From positions 1 to 15,287 of the forward strand of contig PFAV01000019.1 in NCBI GenBank assembly GCA_002773545.1: 15,287 nucleotides of DNA, given 5' to 3'. Source of the DNA: a bacterium (Candidatus Gribaldobacteria) CG10_big_fil_rev_8_21_14_0_10_41_12 (GTDB lineage: Bacteria; Patescibacteriota; Minisyncoccia; Minisyncoccales; CG1-02-41-26). Position numbers and translations under genes: made by a program. Below are positions 1 through 6,374 of this stretch, piece by piece. The notes under the pieces are model-generated. The model had not been told where the DNA came from. It saw nothing but the letters and a program-made list of their open reading frames with translations, and did not search any database. Each line of letters opens with the position of its first letter. Position 1 is the stretch's first letter.

Positions 1-14
1 TAACACAGCACCTT

Positions 15-76
15 AATTATGAGGTGGTTGCGAAACCATTCCATCACGAAATAGTTTTGTAACCATCTCATTAATT
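15..76. repeat. Inverted repeat of a GAGATGGTTGCAAAAC-type motif
   Basis: The left arm GAGGTGGTTGCGAAAC (21-36) is repeated inverted as GTTTTGTAACCATCTC (54-69), and the AT-rich flanks also match in inverted form. The 1-196 stretch downstream of the first nucleotidyltransferase holds this repeat and a second palindrome but no supported gene. The same motif recurs near the right end of the window (15234-15249). It may be a dispersed palindromic repeat or a terminator-like structure; its function is unknown. Confidence 0.6.
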
Positions 77-99
77 CCCTAAAAAACAACGAGATCTTA

Positions 100-121
100 T
101 GAGACGGTTGCGACCATCTCA
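100..121. repeat. Short palindrome, third copy of the GAGAYGGTTGC motif
   Basis: GAGACGGT (101-108) and ACCATCTC (113-120) form a hairpin with a TGCG loop and one G.T pair. The arms are built from the same motif as the inverted repeat at 21-69, so this looks like a collapsed version of that unit. No T-tract follows directly, so I do not call it a terminator. Confidence 0.5.
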
Positions 122-196
122 ATTGCTTATATGATAAACTAAAATAATCATTTTGTCAACACTAAACCCCTTGATCATCCGTAATTTTACTGAAAA

Positions 197-538
197 TCAA
201 GCGACAATGCCATATTTTTTAATTTCAGCTGGCAATGAAATAAAATCATTTTCAAAATCGTTTGAACCTAAAATGTGGGGTTCTAATTTAACATTTATCT
301 GCTTTGCCCACCAGGCGATATCATTAACTTTCTGCCGCACATCGCGAGAAACATCTTGAGGCAAAATCACCGCTACATCAATATCGCTATCAATATGAGC
401 GGCACTGGCGGCATAAGAGCCAAACAAAATAACCTTTTGAAAAGGAATTTTCTCTTGCTTTAATTTATCTTTGAATAAAGTAACGATTCTGTTGATTTCT
501 CTTTTATTTAATTTTTTCCGTTCTGCTTTGATAAGCAT
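197..538 (-). CDS. MNT-type minimal nucleotidyltransferase domain protein
   Basis: This 113-residue protein is a small nucleotidyltransferase of the pol-beta/MNT fold. The signature GSX10DXD is seen directly: G40-S41, ten residues, then D52-I-D54. Glu86 is a candidate third metal ligand. Proteins of this size and motif include MntA, the antitoxin that adenylylates HEPN toxins (HepT), and many uncharacterised relatives. No HEPN gene is adjacent: the next gene upstream is a second, larger nucleotidyltransferase. An expected glycine after GSYA is replaced by Ser/Ala, so catalytic activity is not certain. The ATG at 538 has no clear Shine-Dalgarno site but has a plausible promoter just upstream (548-576). 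The fold is well supported; the substrate is unknown. Confidence 0.85.
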   Translation of the reverse strand: MLIKAERKKLNKREINRIVTLFKDKLKQEKIPFQKVILFGSYAASAAHIDSDIDVAVILPQDVSRDVRQKVNDIAWWAKQINVKLEPHILGSNDFENDFISLPAEIKKYGIVA

Positions 539-547
539 ATTGTCTAT

Positions 548-576
548 ATTTTACCCCATTTTTGAACCCAAAACAA
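548..576 (-). promoter_or_regulatory. Candidate sigma-70-type promoter for the MNT gene
   Basis: On the minus strand TTGTTT (571-576) and TAAAAT (548-553) are separated by 17 bp, and the -10 box ends 9 bp before the ATG at 538. Transcription would start at or next to the start codon, giving a leaderless or near-leaderless mRNA. This is a motif match only. Confidence 0.4.
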
Positions 577-594
577 GCCTATGATACTGGGCTT
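575..594. terminator. Weak bidirectional terminator-like hairpin
   Basis: AAGCC (575-579) and GGCTT (590-594) form a 5-bp stem with a 10-nt loop. T-rich sequence follows on the plus strand (TTTATTTT), and GTTTTGGG follows on the minus strand. It overlaps the stop codon of the larger nucleotidyltransferase and the -35 of the next gene, so it is a weak call. Confidence 0.25.
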
Positions 595-1340
595 TTTATT
601 TTCCAGCCGTTAATGTTAAACCCACCCATTTGCTTGAGAAGATGATCAGATGTTTTTTTGTATATCAGTATGGCTTTATTCTTGTCATTGGCGGCAAATG
701 CTTTAATAATCAAGCCAGAAAAAACTTTGTCGGGAAACTCGGGAAGCAAATATTTTTTTCTTGTTTTCTCTTTGGTAAAAATATCAAGCGCCTTATAATC
801 TTTAATGGCTGGGTAGCCAACAAACTTGCAATAGTACTGAATAAGCCCAGCAATAAAATTATGATACACAAACCAAAAATTTGCGTCTTTTTTGTCAAGA
901 CAATCTTGCAGATTATCAAGCATATCCCAGATAGCGTATTTATTAAGCTCGTTGCTGACTGAAGATGGTTTAATAAATTTTTTACTGTGCCATTTTTTTG
1001 CCTCTTTCTTCAACTGCTCAATACTACCATCATCAAAAATTATCCTGCCAGTAATAAACTGTATAGCTGCCATTTGCTTACCGCTATTATAATCCTCTTT
1101 GAAATATTCAATAATTTGCCGAGGAGGGTTCGCGAAATACTCTATCAAAAAGCCATCAACTACTTTATTGCCCCGCTCCCGCCACTTGGCTTTTTCAGAA
1201 AGCACTATATGAAGGTCTATGTCAGAATGTTTTGTCGGGTTGCCCATCACAAAACTACCGCAAACTAACGCCCCAACCACTTCTTTATTTTTCCTCCAAG
1301 GAATGAAAAATTTATTTAGAGCTATCTCCCATTTTTCCAT
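579..1340 (-). CDS. Nucleotidyltransferase domain protein with helical C-terminal domain
   Basis: This 253-residue protein opens with a pol-beta-type nucleotidyltransferase domain. GSX10DXD is visible at G28-S29...D40-I-D42, and a plausible third carboxylate lies at E67 in FLIEYF. Residues from about 100 to 250 are predicted to be mainly helical, as in aminoglycoside- or lincosamide-type nucleotidyltransferases and in NTases fused to HEPN-like helical bundles. I cannot name the substrate. The gene starts 27 bp after the 3' end of tRNA-Asp and is followed by a second small nucleotidyltransferase, so the two may be co-transcribed or may derive from one accessory island. No Shine-Dalgarno site precedes the ATG at 1340. 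The domain call is secure and the biological role is open. Confidence 0.82.
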   Translation of the reverse strand: MEKWEIALNKFFIPWRKNKEVVGALVCGSFVMGNPTKHSDIDLHIVLSEKAKWRERGNKVVDGFLIEYFANPPRQIIEYFKEDYNSGKQMAAIQFITGRIIFDDGSIEQLKKEAKKWHSKKFIKPSSVSNELNKYAIWDMLDNLQDCLDKKDANFWFVYHNFIAGLIQYYCKFVGYPAIKDYKALDIFTKEKTRKKYLLPEFPDKVFSGLIIKAFAANDKNKAILIYKKTSDHLLKQMGGFNINGWKIKSPVS

Positions 1341-1367
1341 ATTTTTTTGATTGCAACGAAATTTTAT

Positions 1368-1445
1368 TGGCGCGGGTGACGGGATTCGAACCCGTGATCT
1401 CGATCGTGACAGGATCGCGCCTTAACCGGACTAGGCCACACCCGC
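1368..1445 (-). tRNA. tRNA-Asp (GTC), CCA encoded
   Basis: A complete cloverleaf reads on the minus strand. The acceptor is GCGGGTG/CACCCGC, the D arm GCCT...AGGC contains GG in the loop, and the anticodon stem CGATC/GATCG carries loop CTGTCAC with anticodon GTC. The T arm is ACGGG-TTCGAAT-CCCGT, the discriminator is G73, and CCA is encoded at 1370-1368. Its first 15 nt also serve as the last codons and TAG stop of the upstream homing endonuclease gene. Confidence 0.96.
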
Positions 1446-2399
1446 ATAATTTATAATTTTGAAAGCTTCTTGAAATTTATAATATTTTCTTTCTAAAAAT
1501 TTAATTTCCGTAACACCTTTATACATAAAATGGAAAAGCTGAATGCTGTCATTTTTACTAAATTGCAAATCATAATTTATCTTATCATCTTTTTCTTTCG
1601 CAACAAGCGATCCTCCTTTTATATCAGCATAAATTTTTAAATAATGCCATAGTTCTTGAAGAAATTCTCTGCTCCCTGAACTAAATCTAGTGCTTAAAAC
1701 AAACTCTCTCCGTTGACGATCATTTTTGTAACAATTGCCAAAATAGACACAACCATCACCATCAAAAAACCCTCTAACAAAATGACTAAAATACTCGTTA
1801 GGAATTTTGGACAATCTTACTGTTTTGCTCTTGGCTGGTGTAAAACCAAGTTCGGATAAATCATTGAACATTTCCTTACTGCCAACTTGAAGTCGATAAC
1901 TACAAAGCAAGTTTGAATTTTCATGCTTATGCGAACCTATTTTATGTTCTGAACTTATCAAAATTTTCACTTTTTCAATCAGCTCTTTATCGGTTGAAGT
2001 GAACTCAATAAAATGAGAGCCACGGTGGTTTATATACATACAGCCATCGGCGGCGAAATAACCCAGTACATATGCCATTCCCGGGCCCCAGCTTTTGAAA
2101 AAATGTTTATTGGCAAGGCAGGGTTTCTCGTAGTGGATTTTTTTCTTTTGAATCTGTTTCAATATCTTCAATAAACGAATTTGATATCTCCTTTTTGTAG
2201 GCCTTTCACAATCTTGAGTGGAAATATTTAATTGCCTGAACCATCTTGTTATTGTGGGCCTTGGCACATCAATCGTATTAGCGATTTCCCTATGGGTAAA
2301 GCCGTCATTCCAGTGCCAATTATAAAACAACTTTTCAATGCCGCCTTGCCATTTTTGCTCAATTTCGCTTACCCTTTGGGATTCGGATAACTTTTGCAT
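1431..2399 (-). CDS. Free-standing LAGLIDADG homing endonuclease with N-terminal HTH
   Basis: The protein has 322 residues from the ATG at 2399; a TTG at 2435 would add 12. Two LAGLIDADG-type motifs are seen: VLGYFAADG with D118 and VRGFFDGDG with D215. Both retain the catalytic Asp, and their spacing of about 97 residues fits a monomeric two-repeat enzyme. Residues about 32-58 (THREIANTIDVPRPTITRWF) form a helix-turn-helix, probably a DNA-binding accessory. The enzyme would cut a specific double-stranded site and promote copying of its own gene. There are no flanking intein or intron residues, so it is free-standing. It sits between tRNA-Met and tRNA-Asp. Its last codons (Ala-Gly-Val-Ala-TAG) are the first 15 nt of tRNA-Asp. 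The locus is AT-rich relative to the core genes. Confidence 0.9.
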   Translation of the reverse strand: MQKLSESQRVSEIEQKWQGGIEKLFYNWHWNDGFTHREIANTIDVPRPTITRWFRQLNISTQDCERPTKRRYQIRLLKILKQIQKKKIHYEKPCLANKHFFKSWGPGMAYVLGYFAADGCMYINHRGSHFIEFTSTDKELIEKVKILISSEHKIGSHKHENSNLLCSYRLQVGSKEMFNDLSELGFTPAKSKTVRLSKIPNEYFSHFVRGFFDGDGCVYFGNCYKNDRQRREFVLSTRFSSGSREFLQELWHYLKIYADIKGGSLVAKEKDDKINYDLQFSKNDSIQLFHFMYKGVTEIKFLERKYYKFQEAFKIINYAGVA

Positions 2400-2440
2400 C
2401 AACCTTAGAATAACAAAAAATTTCAAGTTTTTCAAGGTTA

Positions 2441-2465
2441 AAACGCAAAACGCGCCATAAGCGCG
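2441..2465 (-). terminator. Intrinsic terminator after tRNA-Met
   Basis: On the minus strand a 5-bp all-GC stem (CGCGC/GCGCG, 2461-2465 with 2451-2455) with a 5-nt loop is followed by TTTTGCGTTTT. It lies 13 bp after the 3' end of tRNA-Met and before the homing endonuclease, so it probably ends the tRNA transcript. The opposite strand also has a short T-run (GGCTTTTT). Confidence 0.55.
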
Positions 2466-2477
2466 GCTTTTTGTCTG

Positions 2478-2548
2478 TGGCTATGAGAGGAATCGGACCT
2501 CTGTCGGGCGCTTATGAAACGCCTGCTTTACCATTAAGCTACATAGCC
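2478..2548 (-). tRNA. tRNA-Met (CAT), elongator type
   Basis: A 71-nt cloverleaf: acceptor GGCTATG/CATAGCC, D arm GCTT-AATGGTA-AAGC, anticodon stem GGCGT/GCGCC with loop TTCATAA (anticodon CAT), T arm AGAGG-TCCGATT-CCTCT, and A73. The fully paired 1-72 position and the acceptor sequence resemble elongator tRNA-Met more than initiator or tRNA-Ile(CAT), though Ile2 cannot be fully excluded. CCA is not encoded. Position 55 in the T loop is C instead of the nearly universal U. Confidence 0.9.
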
Positions 2549-2568
2549 CGATTTCTTTCCTGCTACCA

Positions 2569-2574
2569 ATTATA
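2569..2574 (-). promoter_or_regulatory. Candidate -10 box upstream of tRNA-Met
   Basis: A perfect TATAAT lies on the minus strand in the 52-bp spacer between tRNA-fMet and tRNA-Met, 20 bp before the mature 5' end of tRNA-Met. I see no good -35 at the right distance; GCATTA, 17 bp upstream, is poor. Confidence 0.35.
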
Positions 2575-2600
2575 AACTACTTACTACTTGCTAATGCTTG

Positions 2601-2671
2601 TCGCGGGGCCCGGAATTGCACCGGAATCTCCAGGTTATGAGCCTGATAACCTACTATTAGTCCACCCCGCA
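2601..2671 (-). tRNA. Initiator tRNA-fMet (CAT)
   Basis: The body closely follows bacterial initiators. It begins GCGGGGTGGA at positions 2-11, has the A11-U24 pair of initiators, and has anticodon loop CTCATAA. Position 1-72 is a weak T.G pair where bacterial initiators lack a Watson-Crick pair. The anticodon stem is TCAGG/CCTGG, so only two of the three typical G-C pairs remain (A29-U41 replaces G29-C41). A18 replaces G18 and G55 replaces U55, so both halves of the usual 18-55 elbow contact are changed. A73 is present and CCA is not encoded. Confidence 0.9.
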
Positions 2672-2676
2672 TTACT

Positions 2677-2705
2677 ATTCTAACTAAAAAAGTTGCAAAA
2701 AGCAA
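2677..2705 (-). promoter_or_regulatory. Candidate promoter for tRNA-fMet
   Basis: On the minus strand TTGCTT (2700-2705) and TAGAAT (2677-2682) are 17 bp apart. The start site would fall at about the first nucleotide of the tRNA. It overlaps a terminator-like hairpin (2686-2706), so one of the two readings may be coincidental. Confidence 0.38.
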
Positions 2706-2706
2706 C
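2686..2706 (-). terminator. Terminator-like hairpin upstream of tRNA-fMet
   Basis: On the minus strand GTTGC-TTTTT-GCAAC is followed by six T residues (2691-2686). This is compatible with termination of the upstream gene before the tRNA cluster. The stem is only 5 bp. Confidence 0.4.
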
Positions 2707-2714
2707 AAAAAAAC

Positions 2715-2856
2715 ACGGGTGATGTGGAATTATTATCAAGCAAAACTTGTAAGGAATTGGCATAGGTCAGACCTCCCCAGACTGGGCCCAAGTTTTCAGG
2801 AGGTCTGACCTATGCCAATTCCTCCGCGCGCCTAGCAATAATTTCACATCACCCGT
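2715..2856. repeat. 142-bp nested inverted repeat, MITE-like or bidirectional terminator
   Basis: Two nested palindromes are visible. The outer 20-bp arms are 2715-2734 and 2837-2856 (ACGGGTGATGTG type, one mismatch that can form a G.U pair). The inner 25-bp arms, 2752-2776 and 2799-2823, match perfectly and include AGGTCAGACCT, itself a palindrome, around a 22-nt loop. A-runs lie outside the left end and T-runs outside the right end, so a transcript from either strand would end in a hairpin plus U-tract. It starts 7 bp after the stop of the membrane protein gene. No ORF lies inside. It could be a non-autonomous mobile element with terminal inverted repeats or a strong terminator; I see no clear target duplication. 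Confidence 0.75.
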
Positions 2857-2862
2857 ATTTTT

Positions 2863-3423
2863 TTATAAAACACCTAACTCGCCTAGGGCCTGGCCAAACT
2901 GATCAATGACATCTTTGGCCATTGATTTGGTTAAATGATAGTTGGGGTCGTGCACCACATCCGAGCAAACTTTTTGGGCGTTTTTTAAGGCGGCTAAATT
3001 TGATAAATCTTCTTCGGTTACTTTTTGCAAGCGTTCTTCCAAATTAACTCCCCCAAACCCAGCGTTTTTCAGCGACTCGTCCATAAAGGCGGCTCCGTCA
3101 ATTAAAGACAGCTTCCACTGGTCTTGGTGGTTTTTCTCTAAGCCGTCTTGAATTTTCTGCCAGCGCCTTATTTGGCTCTTCTGCTCAAAAAATTTAGGAA
3201 ACAAAAAATTTTTGACATTGTCCAAAAATTTATTATTCCAATAAGTCGTTCTTATGGAATAATAAACAGTCATCCAGATAAAAAAAATGGCTAAAATAAC
3301 AAAAATAATCTGCAAAGGCCACAGCTGGCGTTGCAAATCCGAGGATAATAAAATACGCAAAACATTTTTCACTCCCCCGCCTACCGCGTTCAATTCAGTT
3401 GTGTTGAGAAAATCAGGCACCAT
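2863..3423 (-). CDS. Hypothetical single-TM protein with helical cytosolic domain
   Basis: I do not recognise a named family. The 186-residue protein has one strong membrane segment at about 37-57 (IIFVILAIFFIWMTVYY), followed by a positively charged stretch and a mainly helical soluble domain at about 85-186. The C-terminal pattern (KVCSDVVHDP, then HLTKSMAKDVIDQF and ALGELGVL) recalls HEPN-like helical domains, but the RNase Arg is absent, so catalysis is not supported. There is no signal peptidase site; it is probably anchored with the C-terminal domain inside. It follows gatA by 16 bp, probably in the same transcript, and a large inverted repeat lies just after its stop. No Shine-Dalgarno site is visible. 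Confidence 0.75.
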   Translation of the reverse strand: MVPDFLNTTELNAVGGGVKNVLRILLSSDLQRQLWPLQIIFVILAIFFIWMTVYYSIRTTYWNNKFLDNVKNFLFPKFFEQKSQIRRWQKIQDGLEKNHQDQWKLSLIDGAAFMDESLKNAGFGGVNLEERLQKVTEEDLSNLAALKNAQKVCSDVVHDPNYHLTKSMAKDVIDQFGQALGELGVL

Positions 3424-3439
3424 ACTAATTTAGAAATGG

Positions 3440-4855
3440 TTACAAAATTTTTTCTAATTGCTGGCCAATTTGAAAAATTCCTTGTTCATTGAACGGCCGG
3501 CTAATGATTTGCAAGCCCACTGGCAAGTGGCCATCTTTGCCCGCCGGCAAGGATAAAGCTGGCACGCCCGCCAAACTGATCGGCACAGTTAAAATATCCG
3601 AGAGATACATTTTAAGAGGGTCGTCAATTTTCTCGCCGATCTTAAAGGCCGGAAAAGGCGAGACCGGCGTAAAAATGAAATCAACTTGTTCAAAGACCTG
3701 ATCAAAGTCCTGTTTTATCAGAGCGCGCGCTTTTTGGGCTTTAATATAAAAAGCGTCATAATAGCCCGATGACAAAGCAAATGTGCCCAGCATAATTCTG
3801 CGCTTCACCTCCGAGCCAAAGCCCTGGCCGCGGCTTTTAAAATACACTTCAGCCAAGTCATTGGCCTCTTGGCTTAAGCCGTATTTAATGCCGTCAAATC
3901 GCGCTAAATTAGCGCTGGCTTCCGAGGTAGACACTAAATAATAACAGGCCAAAGCATACTTAGAATGCGGTAAAGAAATCTTTCGTATTTCAGCTCCGGC
4001 TTTTTGAGCTTTTTTAATAACCCCTTCAATTATCTCACGCGTTGCTTTTTCCAGGCCTTCGCCAAAATATTCTTGTGGTATACCTATTTTAACATTTTTT
4101 AAATCAACATTAACAGAGGAGTTATCCGTATCAGCTGAAGTGGCATCATTTTCATCTTTACCTTTAATGGCGTTAAAAATAATCTGGCAGTCCTCGGTGG
4201 TTTTAGCCAAAGGCCCTATTTGATCTAATGACGAAGCGTGAGCTATCAGGCCGTATCTGGAAACAGCTCCATAAGTTGGCTTCAAGCCAACTACCCCGCA
4301 AAAACTAGCGGGCTGACGAATAGAGCCGCCAGTATCCGAGCCCAAAGCGAAAACACACTCATTGGCCGCCACAGCACAAGCCGACCCGCCCGAAGTGCCT
4401 CCGGGCACTCTGGTCAAATCATGAGGATTTCTAGTAACCTGAAAGGCCGAGTGCTCGGTAGAAGAGCCCATGGCAAATTCATCAAGATTGGTTTTACCCA
4501 AAATAATCGCTCCTTGTTTTTTAAGTTCAGCTACGGCCGTGGCATCATAAGGAGCAAAATAATTTTCTAAAATACGCGAGCCGGCCGTGCACTTTTGCCC
4601 CTTCACCAAGATAGCGTCTTTAATAGCGCACGGCGCGCCCGCCAGCAAGGAGACCTCTTGGCCTTGTTTAATCTTTTCATCAAGATAGTCGGCTTGCTCC
4701 AAGGCCTCGTCTTCGCTCACCGCTAAAAAAGCTCCTATTTTTGGCTCTTCTTTTTTGATTATTCCTAAATAATGTCCAACTAATTCGCGAGCGGAAAAAT
4801 CTTTTTGTAAAAGATGCTGGTGAATTTGCTTGATAGAAAACTGATGAAGTTCCAT
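3440..4855 (-). CDS. gatA: Asp/Glu-tRNA(Asn/Gln) amidotransferase subunit A
   Basis: GatA is the amidase subunit of GatCAB. It releases ammonia from glutamine so that GatB can convert misacylated Glu-tRNA(Gln) or Asp-tRNA(Asn) to the cognate form. At 471 residues it has the usual length. The amidase-signature residues are visible: K79 in the IKDAI motif, the nucleophile S178 in GSDTGGSIRQPAS, and the glycine-rich PGGTSGGSAC at 151-160. The cis-Ser position of the Ser-cisSer-Lys triad falls on T154, a conservative Ser-to-Thr change. The gene begins 1 bp after gatC, as expected for an operon. gatB is not in the window. Presence of the pathway suggests indirect Gln and/or Asn charging. Confidence 0.96.
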   Translation of the reverse strand: MELHQFSIKQIHQHLLQKDFSARELVGHYLGIIKKEEPKIGAFLAVSEDEALEQADYLDEKIKQGQEVSLLAGAPCAIKDAILVKGQKCTAGSRILENYFAPYDATAVAELKKQGAIILGKTNLDEFAMGSSTEHSAFQVTRNPHDLTRVPGGTSGGSACAVAANECVFALGSDTGGSIRQPASFCGVVGLKPTYGAVSRYGLIAHASSLDQIGPLAKTTEDCQIIFNAIKGKDENDATSADTDNSSVNVDLKNVKIGIPQEYFGEGLEKATREIIEGVIKKAQKAGAEIRKISLPHSKYALACYYLVSTSEASANLARFDGIKYGLSQEANDLAEVYFKSRGQGFGSEVKRRIMLGTFALSSGYYDAFYIKAQKARALIKQDFDQVFEQVDFIFTPVSPFPAFKIGEKIDDPLKMYLSDILTVPISLAGVPALSLPAGKDGHLPVGLQIISRPFNEQGIFQIGQQLEKIL

Positions 4856-4856
4856 A

Positions 4857-5144
4857 TTACAAAATAGCTTTAACTTTTAGATAGCCGTTATCTTTTTGAG
4901 GAAATTGCTCAATGATTTTTTGTGTTGCTTTTTCATCACGAGGAGTCGCTTGGTCGGCTCTGGTCACATTAAACAAGGCTGTGTTCTCGTAAAACGGCCT
5001 TACATCACTAACATCAACCTCGTTGAGCAGGGCCACATAGTCCAAAATAGCCGAAAGCTCTCGCTGTATTTTAGTTTTTTCAATATCTGAAAGCTCCAGA
5101 CGGCCCAAGCGAGCCACATTTTCCACTAATTTTTTGTCAATCAT
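4857..5144 (-). CDS. gatC: Asp/Glu-tRNA(Asn/Gln) amidotransferase subunit C
   Basis: GatC is the small subunit that wraps around GatA and stabilises the GatCAB complex. The 95-residue protein has the family pattern: an N-terminal helix with VARLGRLEL, a helix with LSAILDYVALLNEVD, then VRPFYENTALFNVTRAD and the basic C-terminal tail ending in GYLKVKAIL. It lies directly upstream of gatA with a 1-bp gap and 23 bp after mreB. No Shine-Dalgarno site precedes the ATG at 5144; the spacer is TTAATAACG-type low-complexity sequence. Confidence 0.93.
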   Translation of the reverse strand: MIDKKLVENVARLGRLELSDIEKTKIQRELSAILDYVALLNEVDVSDVRPFYENTALFNVTRADQATPRDEKATQKIIEQFPQKDNGYLKVKAIL

Positions 5145-5167
5145 GGTTATTAATTATTCGTTATTAA

Positions 5168-6220
5168 TTATTTAATGGCCATACCCGAGCTGGTGTCGGC
5201 TAAAACCTCTCGTAAAGTGTCCAAATTTTCCAGCACAATACCCCCGCCCCGCACCACCGCCGTAAGAGGGTCTTCAATAATTTTCACTTTCATTCTGGTG
5301 GCCGCTGAAAGCAAAACATCCAAGCCAGCCAACAAAGCGCCTCCGCCCACAATATAGATACCACTGCCCATAATGTCGGCCAACAATTCGGGCGGGGTGC
5401 TCTCAATAATGCCCTTAACCGCTTCCATCATAGCATTAAGTGATTTTTCCATGGCCTTTCTGATGTCTTCAGAATCAACAATTACTTCTTCGGGCAAACC
5501 GCTCACCAAATTGCGGCCTCTCAACCTAAATTCCTTTTTTTCCTTTAACGGCACCGCGCAACCAATGCTTATTTTAGCTTCCTCGGCCGTTCTCTCGCCA
5601 ATTAACAGCTGATATTTTTGCTGGACATATTGCACAATATCATCGGAAAGTTTATCGCCCGCGATGCTCAAACTTTGCGAGGTAACAATGCCACCCAAAG
5701 AAATCACCGCGATGTCCGTGGTGCCACCGCCAATGTCAATGATAAAAGTGCCTTTGGCTTCCTGAATGGGCAAGCGAGCGCCAATGGCCGCGGCCACCGG
5801 CTCTTCAATTAAAAATACTTCTCTGGCCCCGGCGTTTTTGGCGGCGTCCTCCACCGCTTTTTTCTCCACCTCGGTTACTCTTGAAGGAATGCCCACAATA
5901 ATCCTTGGCCAGGAAAGCGAAATAAACTTTTTGTGATGGGCTTTTTCAATAAAATAACGGAGCATTTGCTCGGTTACCTCAAAATCCGAAACCACCCCCC
6001 TAACCAAAGGCCTCACCGCCTGAATATGAGCGGGCGTTCGGCCAACCATTTTTTTGGCTTCCTCGCCCACCGCCAAAATCTGGCCGGTTTTAGTGTTCAA
6101 GGCCACCACTGATGGCTCGTTGATCACAATGCCTTGACCGCGCACATACACCGCCGAATTAGCCGTGCCCAAATCAATGGCAATGTCCTCGCTAAAATAT
6201 CGCAAAATTTTCTTAAACAT
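5168..6220 (-). CDS. mreB: Rod-shape actin homologue MreB (canonical copy)
   Basis: MreB is the bacterial actin that forms membrane-associated filaments and guides the elongation wall-synthesis machinery. The 350-residue protein carries an N-terminal amphipathic segment (MFKKILRYF) like that used for membrane binding. It also has the phosphate-1 loop DLGTANS, the LIEEPVAAAIGA segment with the conserved Glu, phosphate-2 DIGGGTTD, and the adenosine motif IVGGGALLAGLD. Length and motifs match the family closely, more so than the second copy at 11320-12333. It is not followed by mreC or mreD but by gatCA. A TTGATT-N16-TAAGAT promoter and a 44-bp repeat element lie upstream. Confidence 0.95.
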   Translation of the reverse strand: MFKKILRYFSEDIAIDLGTANSAVYVRGQGIVINEPSVVALNTKTGQILAVGEEAKKMVGRTPAHIQAVRPLVRGVVSDFEVTEQMLRYFIEKAHHKKFISLSWPRIIVGIPSRVTEVEKKAVEDAAKNAGAREVFLIEEPVAAAIGARLPIQEAKGTFIIDIGGGTTDIAVISLGGIVTSQSLSIAGDKLSDDIVQYVQQKYQLLIGERTAEEAKISIGCAVPLKEKKEFRLRGRNLVSGLPEEVIVDSEDIRKAMEKSLNAMMEAVKGIIESTPPELLADIMGSGIYIVGGGALLAGLDVLLSAATRMKVKIIEDPLTAVVRGGGIVLENLDTLREVLADTSSGMAIK

Positions 6221-6236
6221 AGTATAGTATTCCCTT

Positions 6237-6264
6237 ATCTTATATTAAAAAAACAAAAAATCAA
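6237..6264 (-). promoter_or_regulatory. Candidate promoter for mreB
   Basis: On the minus strand TTGATT (6259-6264) and TAAGAT (6237-6242) are 16 bp apart, and an AAGGGA purine stretch follows. The segment T-run, ATAAGATA, GGG, ATA closely resembles the murA promoter at 13768-13796. Confidence 0.45.
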
Positions 6265-6322
6265 TATGCAACTTACGCGCTTGTCTGTCATTCTGAGCCA
6301 ACCCTATTTTTTAGAACAACAA

Positions 6323-6366
6323 AAAAACTACAATTTCTGCTCTATAGTTCAAAAATTGTAGTTTTT
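6323..6366. repeat. 44-bp palindromic-ended element, copy A
   Basis: The ends AAAAACTACA and TGTAGTTTTT are perfect 10-bp inverted repeats around the core TTTCTGCTCTATAGTTCAAA (6334-6353). Only three of the 44 positions (11, 32 and 34) vary among the three copies in this window. This copy begins 8 bp after the stop codon of the small antitoxin-like gene and lies in the 154-bp spacer upstream of mreB. It can fold as an AT-rich hairpin with a T-tract on either strand. Apart from the mreB promoter I see nothing else in that spacer. Confidence 0.85.
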
Positions 6367-6374
6367 CAAACTTT

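Noticed and set aside
153..359. Plus-strand 68-codon frame near the left edge
   Set aside because: It overlaps the MNT-type nucleotidyltransferase on the opposite strand and shows no recognisable features.
630..1268. Plus-strand open frames across the larger nucleotidyltransferase
   Set aside because: They lie antisense to a gene with an intact GSX10DXD motif; their compositions are biased and no domain is seen.
1431..2399. Intein or group I intron hosting the homing endonuclease
   Set aside because: There are no splice-junction residues, no host exons and no intron core. The neighbouring tRNA genes are intact, so the gene is free-standing.
5168..6220. DnaK/Hsp70 identity for the actin-fold genes
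   Set aside because: Length near 340-350 and the MreB-specific sequence pattern through the whole protein exclude DnaK, which is nearly twice as long.
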